A DNA stretch of 64,000 nt from Nothophaeocryptopus gaeumannii. Lineage: Eukaryota; Ascomycota; Dothideomycetes; Mycosphaerellales; Mycosphaerellaceae. This document shows, one piece after another, positions 1-10,448 of this stretch; the first letter of the stretch is position 1; each line of letters starts with the position of its first letter. The stretch spans positions 372,001 through 436,000 of the forward strand of contig JASISA010000036.1 in NCBI GenBank assembly GCA_031771865.1, read 5' to 3'. Both the position numbers and the translations under genes were made by a program. The notes beneath the pieces were generated by a model. The model worked only from the letters and a program-made list of their open reading frames with translations. It made no database searches and was not told the DNA's origin.

Positions 1-564
1 TGGGACTTGTTTCCGTAGACAGCACTTCGCGTGCTAAATTCGCCAACAGGAAAGATCCACAGGAAGATGCTTTCTCATCATCTCGTCAGCTCAACGGCCG
101 CGTTGTTACATACACACTTGACGACAGAGGCGGACACAAGCGACATGATGAACGGCACGAACGCGCAGTCTTGATACGGAGTTTCTAAACTGCACTCGCA
201 ATATTCTATCTTGCACACGCCGACCGCTAACGCCTAATTGTATTAGACAACTTCGACCTATTTCCACGTAGGAAACAGTGTACAGACCTGTCTTAAGAGT
301 CTCTAATATCGCTGCGGGTGATTAGTACTATATGCTATAGAGAACGAGAGGTCTAGCGAGGCAAAGGAACTAAGGTTAGGGCGATCTCGCTGAGTTCGAC
401 GAAGGTAGAATCGATGCCTAGAAAACCACCTCCTACAGCCTCGTAACGCGTAGAAGGGAAGGCGACGGTGACGGCAGACGCACAGTGGACGTGAAACTTG
501 TCCTTTAGAATTAAACTCCCTTGAAGTTTGATCAAAAATCTTGATCAAAGACCTTATAATTCTA
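1..564. other. Intergenic, no gene recognised
   Basis: No convincing coding sequence is visible. The second half (about 180-560) is AT-rich with short overlapping frames on the minus strand that have no domain signature, which fits decayed repeat DNA. Confidence 0.5.
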
Positions 565-848
565 CTGTGAGCCGCATAAAGCCTGTCAGTCAGACGTTGG
601 CAACTTTTCGCGATTTCAAAGATTACCTATATTCCTCGCGCAATAAGGGCCGCAATAGAGGGCGTGAAAACGGCTCGTCTAGCGTATTCAACCTTAGATT
701 TGGTATTCGGGCTTTACGAGACGGTAGCGATACCACGGAGGCATTTAACGGAGCGTTCTTTTCTACAGGGACGATTCGAGGTACGTAGATCGCAAGGAAA
801 ATGCGGAAAGTCTCGAGACCTGACTGACAAGCATTTGGCGGCTCACAG
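565..848. mobile_element. MITE copy A (TA-flanked, ~26-bp imperfect inverted ends)
   Basis: The left end (565-590, CTGTGAGCCGCATAAAGCC...) and the reverse complement of the right end (823-848) match over about 26 bp with a few mismatches. Both ends are bordered by a TA dinucleotide (563-564 and 849-850), the target duplication typical of Tc1/mariner/pogo-type elements. There is no transposase frame inside 284 bp. The ends match those of the element at 21896-22237, sharing the core AAAGCCTGTCAGT, while the interiors are not obviously alike. It is therefore a non-autonomous element mobilised by a related transposase not seen here. The class assignment is inferred from the TA target site and ends only. 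Confidence 0.7.
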
Positions 849-1056
849 TAATCAGAAACGGACCTTCGAGTTCCAAGCGAGGTGGACCCCCTGCAATTTC
901 CGCGAGTGCAGAATAGCTAATTGCGAATGTAGTTCAGAGCATCCGGGCATGATATAGGCAAAGGAAGACGTAGGTTCATTATCCATTTCTACCCAGGCCT
1001 CATCACTCTTCTCGCCAAGTCCAGTCTTTACAGTATATTCCATTCAGTCGTTCATC

Positions 1057-1791
1057 ATGCTTCAATCAGTCTTCCTCACCGCATTGGCGACAACAGCATC
1101 AGCATTCTCCCACTCGCGCCTCCACCACCAACATGAACAACGAGACGCCCCCGCCGCATACGAGAACATGGTCTTATTACATCACAACCTCCATCGTCTG
1201 AACCATTCGGCTCCGCATATCAAATACGACAATGGAGTCGCCGCTACAGCTCAGAGAATCGCTGCAAGCTGTACATTCGCACACAACATGTAAGCCCAAA
1301 ACAAAACATCCACCCACAAATCTCCTCTCCTCTCCCACCCCATACTTACCCATGCTTCGCAGGAACATGGACGGCGGCAACTACGGCCAAAACATCGCCG
1401 CCGGCGTCCCCAAAGAGAAAATCTCGGTCGTCATTACCGACCTCTGGTACAACGGAGAAGTCAATTATTTCTCTGGGCAATACGGAAAAGATTCCCCGGA
1501 CATGACGCACTTTGAGAACTATGGACATTTCAGCCAGATGGTGTGGAAGGGTACGACGCATGTGGGATGTGCGACGCAGCATTGTCCGAATGGGGTGGTG
1601 AATGGGGCGGGCACAAAAGATTTTACGGTTTGTAATTATGTTGGGGCCGGTGAGTATCATGCTGCAGATGTGATGGTGGGAAGGGGTGCTGACTGAGTGG
1701 TGTTCTAGGGAATATGGGAGGCGAATGGGCGAATAATGTTGGGGAATCGAAGGGATTTCCAAGTGCAAAGTGGAATCATGGCATGAACTAA
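1057..1791 (+). CDS. Secreted CAP/SCP (PR-1-like) protein
   Basis: The spliced model is 1057-1289, 1363-1649, 1709-1791 (603 nt, 200 aa), with introns GTAAGC..TTCGCAG and GTGAGT..TTCTAG. Residues 1-17 are a hydrophobic signal peptide ending near ASA-F. The mature part carries CAP hallmarks: HNLHRLNHS near the N-terminus, the CAP1-like HFSQMVWKGTTHVGC, and the CAP2-like FTVCNYVGAGNM across the second intron. The extra cysteines (CATQHCP) fit the disulfide pattern. CAP proteins are extracellular and in fungi bind sterols or other lipids, or act at the host or cell surface. The length matches compact fungal PR-1 proteins. No neighbour suggests a pathway. Family assignment is firm; the specific role is unknown. 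Confidence 0.9.
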
Positions 1792-1954
1792 GGCGGATTT
1801 CATCGCAAGCGAGTATGCCGGCCTTTACTCTTTCTGGGCGCTTTGGTGTTTTCAACCCTCATCGGATCGTGTTTCATCTGAAAGGGCTCCACCCATGATG
1901 GGCGTGTCTGAAGTTTCTTCATACTTTTGCCTGCCTCTTCTTCTTCTTCGAATA

Positions 1955-3148
1955 TCAAGACTTTCTGTCAACCGGCTGCTCCTTGATAGTCGCCTTGTAA
2001 ATCTGCTTCTTTCCAGTCAATAGCCAGACTCCCTTGCCATCAGCCGGCTGCAGGTTGTAAATGATATCGCTTGGTGTGTTAATCTTCCCCAACAAGAAAC
2101 CAGTATCAGGCTCAACGATGTCAACACCACCGTACACTCCGACCAGTAAGAGTCCGCTTTTCGTGACGCGTACGCCGTCCGGCCATCCACCTTCAACTTG
2201 ATAGACAAGTCTCGGATTCTTCAACGGGCCCGTTTTGTGCACGTCGAATGCCCAAACAGCACGCTGATTGCTGGCAATATTGTTCGTCGTGTCTGAATCA
2301 GCCACATACAGTGTCTTCTCATCAGCCGACAAAGCCAGACCGTTCGGCTTCGTGACGACCGAGTTGGAGATTGCCTGTAGTGGCTTCCTTTTCGGATCGA
2401 AGCGGTAGATACTTTGAGGGAGTTCCGGTGTCTGCACGCCTGGCCACCTGGAATCGAATCCATATGTCTCGGGTCCGTGAAGTACATATTCGATTGAGAG
2501 TCGAAGATCAAATCGTTCGGACTGTTGAGATGTCGTCCGCGGAAATTATTGACGATAGATACTGCCTTGGCCGTGTCTCCCGTGATGTTGACTGCGTAGA
2601 TTCCGCGTACGGTTCCGCCATTGGTCGCGAGGTAGACGATGCCATTGTGGAGAGTGCCCCCGTTTATGTTCGATAGTCGAGGATCGAGAGTGATTTTGCG
2701 AACGACGTGGGTGTCAATGTTGATGGCGTATATGGATCCAGCTTCAGAGGTATCGCTGTATAACAACTCGTTTAGATTCGGTAGGTAGATGGGTGCTTCG
2801 TGGACGTGCCCTATCTGGTGGAAAGTCTTGTATCATTTCCAGCTTGACGTTGGTACCTACTACGTCGAAGAAAGAATCGTCGTAGCCAATGAAGTCTGCA
2901 GCTTTGATCTGATTTAGCTCTTCTGTGACGCAAGGTTCCGTGGGAACGATATCATATAAAGATGATGCTGCAGTCTACTCAGCTATGCTATCAAAATTTA
3001 AGCTCATATCGTCTCACGCACTGATGTTGCCGCTTGTCCATTTCCCTGGGATGACTGCAAGATTGTCGCTCACTAATACGGCATTGATGCTGGCATACCC
3101 TGAGGGCAGCCCGCTCAGCATCGCGCCTTGAGCTTGCAAACATGTCAT
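1955..3148 (-). pseudogene. SMP-30/gluconolactonase-like protein, frameshifted
   Basis: On the minus strand, consecutive pieces of one six-bladed SMP-30/Gluconolactonase/LRE-like beta-propeller lie in different frames. Visible motifs in order are HEAPIYLPNLNELLYSD, SPNDLIFDSQSNMYFTDP, VTKPNGLALSADEKTLYVADS and GGWPDGVRV, the last being the metal-site region of the family. A likely 54-nt intron (2968-3021, GTGCGT..CTGCAG) precedes the first block. Frame is lost at about 2818-2822 and again at about 2471-2475. Each lesion is explained by loss of one C from a short C run. The downstream part is open to the stop at 1955. The start is uncertain (candidate ATGs at 3121 and 3148). Either a recent pseudogene or two homopolymer base-calling errors; an intact enzyme would hydrolyse a sugar or other lactone. 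Confidence 0.75.
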
Positions 3149-4175
3149 TACTGGCTCCATTGCTTGATCAAATGATGGAGCAAAGTAATTCGAGAAAAAG
3201 TCCAACCCGAAATGCAGTTGTTGACCCATTACGAACGAACAAGTCTTTTCGCCAAGACGAGTCCGCTCGTTTCTAACACTCCAACAGTAAGATGCTGGTT
3301 GCCGTTGTCCTCGCAATGAGGAGTCGGGCGTTGATTTGGCGAAAGAGATTGAAGTCGACAAGGATGGATTGTAGCAAGCGAGTGTGCAGAGTGGTCTGGC
3401 GTTCTCAGGTGGGGTTATGAGCCAGTGAAATTTTAACAAATGTCCCTTCAATATAACGTAGCTTCTAGCGCGACCTTTAGCTTAGCTAGATTTGGCAGAG
3501 ACAGCACTTTACACGCCTACATCTACCCTTAAACACGGCCAATTTAGCTGAAACTTGGAATGCTTTCAATACATGGCTCGGTTAGCGTGTCTGTCAATTT
3601 TAGTGTCGATGCGACCGTAGAGTGTCGCGTAGTTTGGAAGAATGCGCCCGGTGTCCTACGCCAAGCCCGCCAAGCCCTCTAATCTCAGGGTCTAGGTAGC
3701 TTTAGAGCCCGCTTTTACGCTCGCTCTTCAAATCTAGGTAAAGGCTAATCAATATTTAGTTAATACTCAATCAATCACGAATCTATGTTAATCAAAACCT
3801 ACTAGAAGTTGGCTAATCCTTAGACGTAGTCCGCGAGATATCTTGTAAAATTCTAGTAGATCTTCTTTTTAATCTTCTAATATTGAAACTATCCACATCT
3901 TTTAGAAAGTCTCTAGCCAATAGGCGTTGAATGCGCCAAGGTTACGAGTTCGCTTTCGGCTCGGGGAATGCCGAGAAGTCAAACTTTCGCATTTTGAGGC
4001 TCGTACCACTTTGGTGCGCAGCCGGTTATGGCGGCCGTGAGGAGCTCCACTCTGCTTCAACAATTAGCCGGAGAGTAGTATGACACAGTCGTTTGTCTGT
4101 TCTTGACAAGAGCTGAGGCCAACCACTGATAGTGTTGTACATTGGACGAAGCGTCGAAAACCTACGATCGCGATC
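3149..4175. other. AT-rich, gene-free stretch
   Basis: No coding frame is supported. About 3460-3960 is strongly AT-rich, with many TTAGT/CTAAT/AATCA words and stop codons in all frames, as left by RIP-like C-to-T mutation of an old repeat. No intact repeat end could be recognised. Confidence 0.5.
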
Positions 4176-4643
4176 ATGACGGTCTACCATATAGGTGTGT
4201 ACATCCAGGTCGATACCCAGAAAGAGGCTAACAAGACGCAGTTCTATTCAAGCTCAAGGAGGGTGTCTCCTCAGACAAGATTGCGGAGTTGGGAGCCACC
4301 GCAAAGGGCATGGTCGGTCAAGTCCCAGGTATGTCTTGAATTGTAAGCCTGCAATGGCCCCGTGATACTGAGAGGAGTTGCTAGGGCTCCAGCGCCTCGA
4401 CTTCGGGCCCCCTCTTGCATCAACAGCGCAACGTGCCCAGGGCTTCAACATGGGCCTCGTCGCCATTCTTGACAAGCCGGAAGATGTGAAGGTGTATGCG
4501 GAGCATCCGGCTCATCTGAAGTGAGTCCTAATTATATCTCGGCCATGCTGCCAAAACGAGCAACTTGCTGATCCGTGGGTAGAGTACATGCTCTGCGAGA
4601 GTCGCTGTGTGACTCTACTCTAGCGTATGACCTTGTGTATTAG
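4176..4643 (+). CDS. Dabb (stress-responsive A/B barrel) domain protein
   Basis: Four exons: 4176-4194, 4242-4328, 4385-4520, 4583-4643 (303 nt, 100 aa). Introns carry good signals, for example GTGTGT..GCTAAC..CGCAG for the first. The product begins MTVYHIVLFKLKEGVSSDK and ends with AEHPAHLKVHALRESL, the two landmarks of the Dabb fold (first beta strand with its histidine, and the HP.H motif of the last helix). Proteins of about 100 aa with this dimeric ferredoxin-like barrel are often stress-induced or act as small polyketide cyclases/olivetolic-acid-cyclase-like enzymes. No biosynthetic neighbour supports a cyclase role here. All exons are in frame and the gene looks functional. The first exon is only 19 nt, so automatic callers may miss the gene. 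Confidence 0.88.
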
Positions 4644-5187
4644 ACAGCCATGGCCGTGTACGTGCGTCCGATGAATGTCTGCCAGATGTCAACTGTGATG
4701 TGATGGGAAGAAGATCCCGTGTCTCCAATGATATAGACCTATCCAAGGTATCACTGGGGGGAGAGATCTGATCAAGATGAAGTGAGGTCCACAGAGAATA
4801 AAACATGGTATAGACTTATAGACATATGGCAGCAGTACCTGGCCATCGATGCTGCGCTGATGAGTTGTAGCATCGCTTTTCTTTTGAGTTGTGTATAGGG
4901 AGGAGTCCAGCCTCTGGGATTGCTTGTCTCCTTGCTTGTGCATGCTTGAAGCAAATATTGAAGGCTGGTCCTACCAAGTATTAGCTACGCCTTTCGTTGC
5001 CGCTCCTCACACGTCGACCTCATCACACCGCTGTACGGAATCCTTCAGTATACGCGCCGACGACGAGATAGCAACCTGTGCGCATATCAAAGGCAGCGCA
5101 TGCCTCTCTCTTCGCTTATGACGAACAAACGAGCTGCTTTTTCCCCCATCACCGCCAGCCCACCTCTTTCTCTTCCAGTTTCACGCA
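4644..5187. other. Intergenic, no gene recognised
   Basis: Separates the Dabb gene from the next gene. No domain-bearing frame is seen. The last 100 bp is pyrimidine-rich (CTCTCTTC), as expected for a fungal 5' leader. Confidence 0.45.
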
Positions 5188-6453
5188 ATGGATCCCCTCG
5201 AATGGCGCGAATCAGTCCTGTCCACGCGATCCCTTTCCTATGTAAGCAACGTAGGCAGCGTTGGTCCACCCGGCACCGCAACACCCGCACAAGGCAGGCC
5301 AAACGCCCTCTCCTACTTCCGCACACCTGTTAGAAAAGACACGAGAGATACCTTGGAAAACGTGGATGAAGACTCAGACTTGGAGATGATGGATGTCAGG
5401 AGAAGGGCGTCAATAGGCCTAAACGAGATCCCAGAACTGCCAGAGAGTGTGGCCAGCTCGCTACTCTTCGAGCTACCACGGGAGATCAGAGATCGGATAT
5501 ATGCCTTGTGCTTGTCTTCTCGCGATGGCCTACCCGTGGAGTGGCCTCGCCCAACACAATGGCGCATCAACATCCCATATGAGCTACAGCCTCAGCTGCT
5601 GCGAGTCTGCAAGATTGTACACGACGAGGCTGCACCGCTACTCTACACTCTGAACAACATGACATTTCATCATCCTTCCGATGCTAATGTGTTTGTTCGC
5701 GCTTTTGCCTCGCCCATATACGGCCGCCAGATTTCCAACCTAAGCCTCCACATCAAATCCCAAGACATGCGAACCTGGATGCCTTACCTGACCTCTGCAG
5801 ATGAAGTGCGAAGCTTGAAGGCGGATTTCCCAAACCTCAAGGAGCTTGGCGTGCGCTTCCGAAGCAGCAAATGGAATCCACGAGAATCCCCTGAAGCTAA
5901 CCTAAAGACTTGGTCGGACGACAATCGGCTTGACGAGGTGATTGACGGACTTCGCCACGTCTTCTTTCCGCGCGATCCACCAAACCAAGGACATGGGAAG
6001 CATGAGCAGCATATGCAAGCTCGAGATGCCAATCCAGAAATTATTGTCGACGACTCTCACGTGCAAAGCCGCTCTCGGGATCGCGCAAGAGGGCATGATA
6101 ACGCTCGATTCGACACTCGCCGCCTCGACGCTCCTATCATCCGTGTATGCTGTGCTTGTCGTGTCCATTTGCAGCATTTTACTGCATTGACCACCCCTGT
6201 CGATCACATGCAACGCCCACCCGAGCCCAATCCAGAGAGTCAGATGCCACCAGCGCTGCCAGTGCGAGACGGCGAAGTGTTTCGTGGCTTTACCCCAGTG
6301 GACCTTCAGAATGGAATCAAGCAGCTTCATGACCCCGAGCTCGGATCCGCTAATGTTTCACGTACGCCGTACAATCTCCGCAAAGGCGTCCTCATTGCTC
6401 TTGAGATTCATGCTATCGACCCCAAGAAGGACCCAACTGAGAGAGCGGTCTGA
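5188..6453 (+). CDS. 2EXR/F-box-like fungal protein
   Basis: An intronless frame of 421 aa starts at an ATG in a pyrimidine-rich leader context. After a low-complexity N-terminus, residues about 85-200 contain SSLLFELPREIRDRIYALCL, then QPQLLRVCKIVHDEAAPLLY and a stretch on hydrophobic surface strands. This is the arrangement of the fungal 2EXR family (LPxEIRxxIY, then LLxxCxxIxxEAxxLLY). The rest is polar and acidic/basic, followed by a conserved-looking C-terminus (NLRKGVLIALEIHAIDP). 2EXR proteins are abundant in Pezizomycotina and lack an established biochemical function; an F-box-like scaffold role is only inferred. No lesion seen. Confidence 0.82.
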   Translation: MDPLEWRESVLSTRSLSYVSNVGSVGPPGTATPAQGRPNALSYFRTPVRKDTRDTLENVDEDSDLEMMDVRRRASIGLNEIPELPESVASSLLFELPREIRDRIYALCLSSRDGLPVEWPRPTQWRINIPYELQPQLLRVCKIVHDEAAPLLYTLNNMTFHHPSDANVFVRAFASPIYGRQISNLSLHIKSQDMRTWMPYLTSADEVRSLKADFPNLKELGVRFRSSKWNPRESPEANLKTWSDDNRLDEVIDGLRHVFFPRDPPNQGHGKHEQHMQARDANPEIIVDDSHVQSRSRDRARGHDNARFDTRRLDAPIIRVCCACRVHLQHFTALTTPVDHMQRPPEPNPESQMPPALPVRDGEVFRGFTPVDLQNGIKQLHDPELGSANVSRTPYNLRKGVLIALEIHAIDPKKDPTERAV

Positions 6454-6676
6454 CTAGATGGCTCGTACCAAGTATACTTTGAAGGATGTGAGGTTTGCAG
6501 CAGAATCTACGTATGCTGGGCAAGGGCACCGGGCGGCGGACCTGCAATGGTCAGAGAATGTGCTTGCAAGAAGATCTTTGGAGAGCTTGGTCTGCTATGC
6601 TGCTGACTATCTCATGTTACTCTCCAGAGGACAGCACCTCGTGTGTGGTTTCAGCTCCACCGCTCTTGCATTTTCC

Positions 6677-7663
6677 TCAGAAGTCGTCCTCTCCAAACGA
6701 CTTATCCTGTTCCCATGCAGGCTTGTGGAGCTGCACGCCGCTCCACCACTTCTCGATGAACTGGGCGCAGGACACCGGCTTGATATCCGGAAATTTCTTG
6801 TTGAGATCATCACCGACCATCGCCCATCCCATGGCAAGCTGAACCCGCGCCTGGTTGTAGAAGGTCTTGCTTGGATCTTCGGCGGCCTCCTTCTCGAGGT
6901 CCGCAAGTGCGTTCGTCCTGACCAGAAACTTGCGCGACGAGACCTTCTCCAACATCGCAACGATCTCCTGGAAAGACGTGACGTCGCCTCTCAACCCCAG
7001 GTCTTCGGGCCACTTTTCGAAATCCAGAGCTCGCCACACGAACTGCGCAATGTCTCGCATATCAGTCATCACCAATGGCGCGCTGCCATCGCCGGCGAAA
7101 TCTGCAGTCCCGGCTTTGATATTGATGACAAAGTTTCAAGGTCGCATTCCAGCCAAGGCTTCCTCCTCGCCGGTCTTTGCGCCTTCCCGAATACCGACCT
7201 CCGTCATTGGCTTTGGCGTACCAGTGGCCAGTGCGGACATGAACAGGCCAACGTTGAAACGAGTACACTGCAGGCCGGAGTTCTTCGCCGCATCCCAGAC
7301 AACTGCCTTGGGCTGATACAGGTCCACGCCTTCGTAACCGTTCCCGGCGTATTCGGATGGCGAAAATCGCTTGACGCCCGCCTCCCTCGCAGCGCTGATC
7401 AGAGCCAACTGAGCGTCGAGCAGACCCTGTAGGGAACCGCCGATTACAGAGAGCAGTGTATGCACGCCTTGCAGAGCCATGACCAGCTCTTCGTGGTTTT
7501 CGTAGTCGACGGGACGCACATCAACGCCTTGCTTGGCGTACTTTGGCTGGGCAGAGCGAGAAAGAAGAACGATCTTGTGTTGGTCTTTGTTGAGATGGAT
7601 GAAGGTTTTGAGCATGGTGAGGCCGAAGCCGGTGGTTGCTCCTGCCAGAGCGACTGTGACCAT
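6677..7663 (-). pseudogene. NmrA-like/isoflavone-reductase-type NAD(P)-binding protein with in-frame stop
   Basis: From the ATG at 7663 the protein begins MVTVALAGATTGFGLTML, a Rossmann GxxGxxG nucleotide-binding loop. It then has SVIGGSLQGLLDAQLALISAAREAGVKRFSPSEY, which is the NmrA/isoflavone reductase signature (AGVKRFxPSE). The same frame runs to the stop at 6677 (328 codons) except for one TGA at 7136-7138 (codon 176), in the part that reads GMRP-stop-NFVINIKAG. Sequence after the stop still fits the family (FIEKWWSGVQL near the end). No splice signal removes the TGA. A single G-to-A change in a Trp codon would produce it, but the original residue is not known. Either a very young nonsense allele, a read-through or edited codon, or an assembly error. 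An upstream in-frame ATG at 7720 is less likely as start. Confidence 0.75.
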
Positions 7664-8663
7664 TTCGGATGTCTTTTTAGGATTGATAGAAAAGCACGAA
7701 AGGATCTGAGACGAATACAAAACTCAATGGCACAGCGAAACCTGCCGATACTTAACCTCAATCCTCAGCCCTACTTTCTCGATTTAGACTCCTCCTCTCG
7801 CCCATTCGTCACAAGGACAGTCTGTTCGTCCGAAAGGCGCAGACCAGAGATGCTCTGGCTGGCTCAGAACACTACTCCCATCGAGGAGCGCAAGTTAATA
7901 CGGCGATGGATGGTGCTTTTCAGGGCATAGGTCTTATATTCATCCGATCAAGTCACCTGATGAGCAAGTTTTCGGGAGCGGCCGCAGACCCTGGCTAGCG
8001 CCGTCTGGCTTCCTTCCTCTGCAGGTCTGTGTCCAACGGCTCAACTTCACCTCCTTCGTTTGCAGCATATGCAGCGTATGCAGTCCCCGGCCGACTTTTG
8101 CTGCTCCTCCGGCGCAAGGCCTGCACCTCTACTGACTGCCACTGATTCTCCTTCGCTACGTCTGTCTCCACGCCTGCAGATGGACCGTTGGCTGTCTTTC
8201 GTGTCTTGCAAACATGCGAGGGTTGATGTGTTGCCACTGGCAAAAGTGTTCCATACTGCTTCAACGGCGCCATGTTCTGGACTCAGGTGAGTGCTGCAGC
8301 AAACGAGTATCTCCTTCATCCTACTACCTACTAGAGTCTCCACGGGCCACGTTTGCATGTGAAGGCAGCGTTCAACGGCCATGCAGGAAGGAGTCAAACG
8401 TCTGTTTCACTCACGGCAGCCAAACCTCTCTCTCCAGGGTCTACTGCTCACCTCTCAACTCTTACCTCTCATCTCTCACGCGACATCTTCACGCCGCGCA
8501 GCCAAGTTCCACCCGATTTCGACAACTCACTCGCCAACGCCACGTAACGACGACTGGCTTCACCACAATCAACCGCTCGTCTGCCGATAAGATGACAGCC
8601 GAGTGACAGCCACACTCACCACGTACGCGCGCTCCAACTCCTCTCGCACCCGTAGCCCCCACG
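7664..8663. other. Intergenic between divergent genes, no gene recognised
   Basis: This stretch holds the promoters of the NmrA-like gene (minus) and the RGS gene (plus). The last 250 bp is rich in CTCT/CACTC runs, typical of a fungal 5' leader. Frames in it have no recognisable domain. Confidence 0.45.
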
Positions 8664-10448
8664 ATGGCTCCAACTCCAACTGGGTGCTCAGGGCCTCCGT
8701 CTACACACGCGCCTGCTCCAGATGAGCCGCATGTCAATGGCAGCGACAATATCGACGGCCACGGTGCCGTAATGCTTGTAATGACCTTGTTCTACTTGCT
8801 GTGGACGTCGATTGTGGTCTATGGTCTCTACAGGCTGTACGATGCCCGCACTAGCCAGGCGGTCAGGGTCCGAGACTTGCGACTGATCTTCTTGGGCGTG
8901 CTGGCCATTCACGCATTCATCACTGTCGTCTGTGCGGCCATCTGGGCCGGCGACAAGTTCCCTTGCGCTGCCCGCTTCTGGGTCGTTTCGGTGATGCTTC
9001 CGCTCTGCGTTGCAGCTTTCCAGATCTCGAACGCCCGCCTCATCACCTATTACGAACTCAACAGCGCCGTCGAGACTCACTCTCTCAACAGCAAGCCGGC
9101 GTGCGGATTATCCTGTGGCCTGCCTTGCTTGCTGTTATGGAAGCGAGCGAGCATTACAAAGAAGACCTTCTTGTTGATCGGTATCGGGGCTTTCTCTCAA
9201 GTGACTGGCTCTTTCCTTGTCTATTTCGGATCCAGGAGGTTCCATGGGACTTACGGTCTTTGGGGCGTTTGGGACTGCGACCCAGAGCAGTGCCTCTTTG
9301 GTTGGGAATGGTATGCGCTATCCTGCTCGTGTGGTCGAGCCATGCTAACAAAGAACAGGATCGTGTCTATCGCTTGGGAAGCCGGTTGGGCGTGGTCCAG
9401 CGGACTGTTTCTTCTTTACACCATCCGTAGAGTACACGACCCGTATAAATGGGCGCTGGAGACCCGCGTTGCAGTCTGGTCTTCAACGGTCGGTCTACCT
9501 ATCTGGGTCGTGTTCATGTTCATCCAAGGGGCCTCTATCCACAAGATCGACGAACACGTCCCGCCAGCAATCTGGCTGCTGCCAGGATTCGTTGTAATTC
9601 AATCAGCGCTGATGTGGTTTCCTCTTCGAGGAGCGCACAAGGAGGGTTACACCGAATCGCAACGCGCAGCCTCGATCAGAAGCGCCTCTTTGGCTGCAGT
9701 CACGCGCATCAGTGACGATTGCAACATGGAAGTCATGCTCAATACGATCCACAGGGACAGCCCAGCCTTTCGTCACTACGCAGCGGAGATCAAGATCAAC
9801 GCCGAGCTCGTTGTTTTTCTCAGAGACGTCCATCTCTGGAAGACCATGTGGACGCAGAAGTTGCAGATCCACGATGGAAGCCGCGAGCAGCGAATGAACT
9901 GCTTCAAGCATGCGGCGCTGATCTACTTCAGACTGGTCGATTCAGCTGCACTGTTCCCGGTCAACATCTCGCATGAGACCAGATCGGATCTCAGCGGACT
10001 CTTTAAGAACGCTCGCTACATCCAGGACAGCGAACTGCCCACAAACCCTCCAACTCGCCCTAGCACGCCATGGGAAGACGACGGAGGTGGCATAAAGTCA
10101 GAAGCTCCACAGCTGGAGTTGACTAACACCTGGACCACGGCCGCTGAAGCCAAAACGGCAATCTACATCGTCAGCGCAGAGCCATCGGTGCCAGTATTGC
10201 CCATGGCTAACACGATGTTGAGGGAGATCTCCACCAACAGCATTTCCGTCGATGGGCCGCAGAGCGTCCCGAGCAACTTCAGTCTAGAGTCGTTCGATAA
10301 GGCTTACTCCGAGTGTCAGATCGAATGCTACTACAACACCTTCATCCCATACGTAATGGATGGCTTGTATAGCAAGCATGTGCGTACCCCGTCCCTTGGC
10401 TCTTCGCATGGCTCTTTCCCCTCACACGGCTCTTCTCACTACTCTTGA
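8664..10448 (+). CDS. RGS-domain membrane protein (regulator of G-protein signalling)
   Basis: Two exons, 8664-9310 and 9359-10448 (578 aa). The intron GTATGC..TGCTAAC..AACAG is 48 nt, contains no stop and keeps frame, so retention would add 16 residues. After a Pro-rich N-terminus, about seven hydrophobic segments lie between residues 35 and 340 (for example VMLVMTLFYLLWTSIVVYGLY and LPIWVVFMFIQGASI). Then comes an RGS-like domain (EVMLNTIHRDSPAFRHYAAE ... SELSGLFKN-type helices) ending with FDKAYSECQIECYYNTFIPYV. The layout is that of fungal RgsC/RgsD-like proteins, which attenuate heterotrimeric G-alpha signalling at the plasma membrane. The tail is Ser/Gly/His-rich. No symbol is assigned because the fungal RGS subclasses cannot be separated by eye. 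Confidence 0.85.
   Translation: MAPTPTGCSGPPSTHAPAPDEPHVNGSDNIDGHGAVMLVMTLFYLLWTSIVVYGLYRLYDARTSQAVRVRDLRLIFLGVLAIHAFITVVCAAIWAGDKFPCAARFWVVSVMLPLCVAAFQISNARLITYYELNSAVETHSLNSKPACGLSCGLPCLLLWKRASITKKTFLLIGIGAFSQVTGSFLVYFGSRRFHGTYGLWGVWDCDPEQCLFGWEWYALSCSCGRAMLTKNRIVSIAWEAGWAWSSGLFLLYTIRRVHDPYKWALETRVAVWSSTVGLPIWVVFMFIQGASIHKIDEHVPPAIWLLPGFVVIQSALMWFPLRGAHKEGYTESQRAASIRSASLAAVTRISDDCNMEVMLNTIHRDSPAFRHYAAEIKINAELVVFLRDVHLWKTMWTQKLQIHDGSREQRMNCFKHAALIYFRLVDSAALFPVNISHETRSDLSGLFKNARYIQDSELPTNPPTRPSTPWEDDGGGIKSEAPQLELTNTWTTAAEAKTAIYIVSAEPSVPVLPMANTMLREISTNSISVDGPQSVPSNFSLESFDKAYSECQIECYYNTFIPYVMDGLYSKHVRTPSLGSSHGSFPSHGSSHYS

Noticed and set aside
6458..7432. 324-codon plus-strand frame after the 2EXR gene
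   Set aside because: Antisense to the NmrA-like gene, whose motifs are unmistakable on the minus strand.
7664..7720. Upstream in-frame ATG of the NmrA-like gene
   Set aside because: The Rossmann strand begins right at the ATG at 7663; the 19 extra residues are not family-like.
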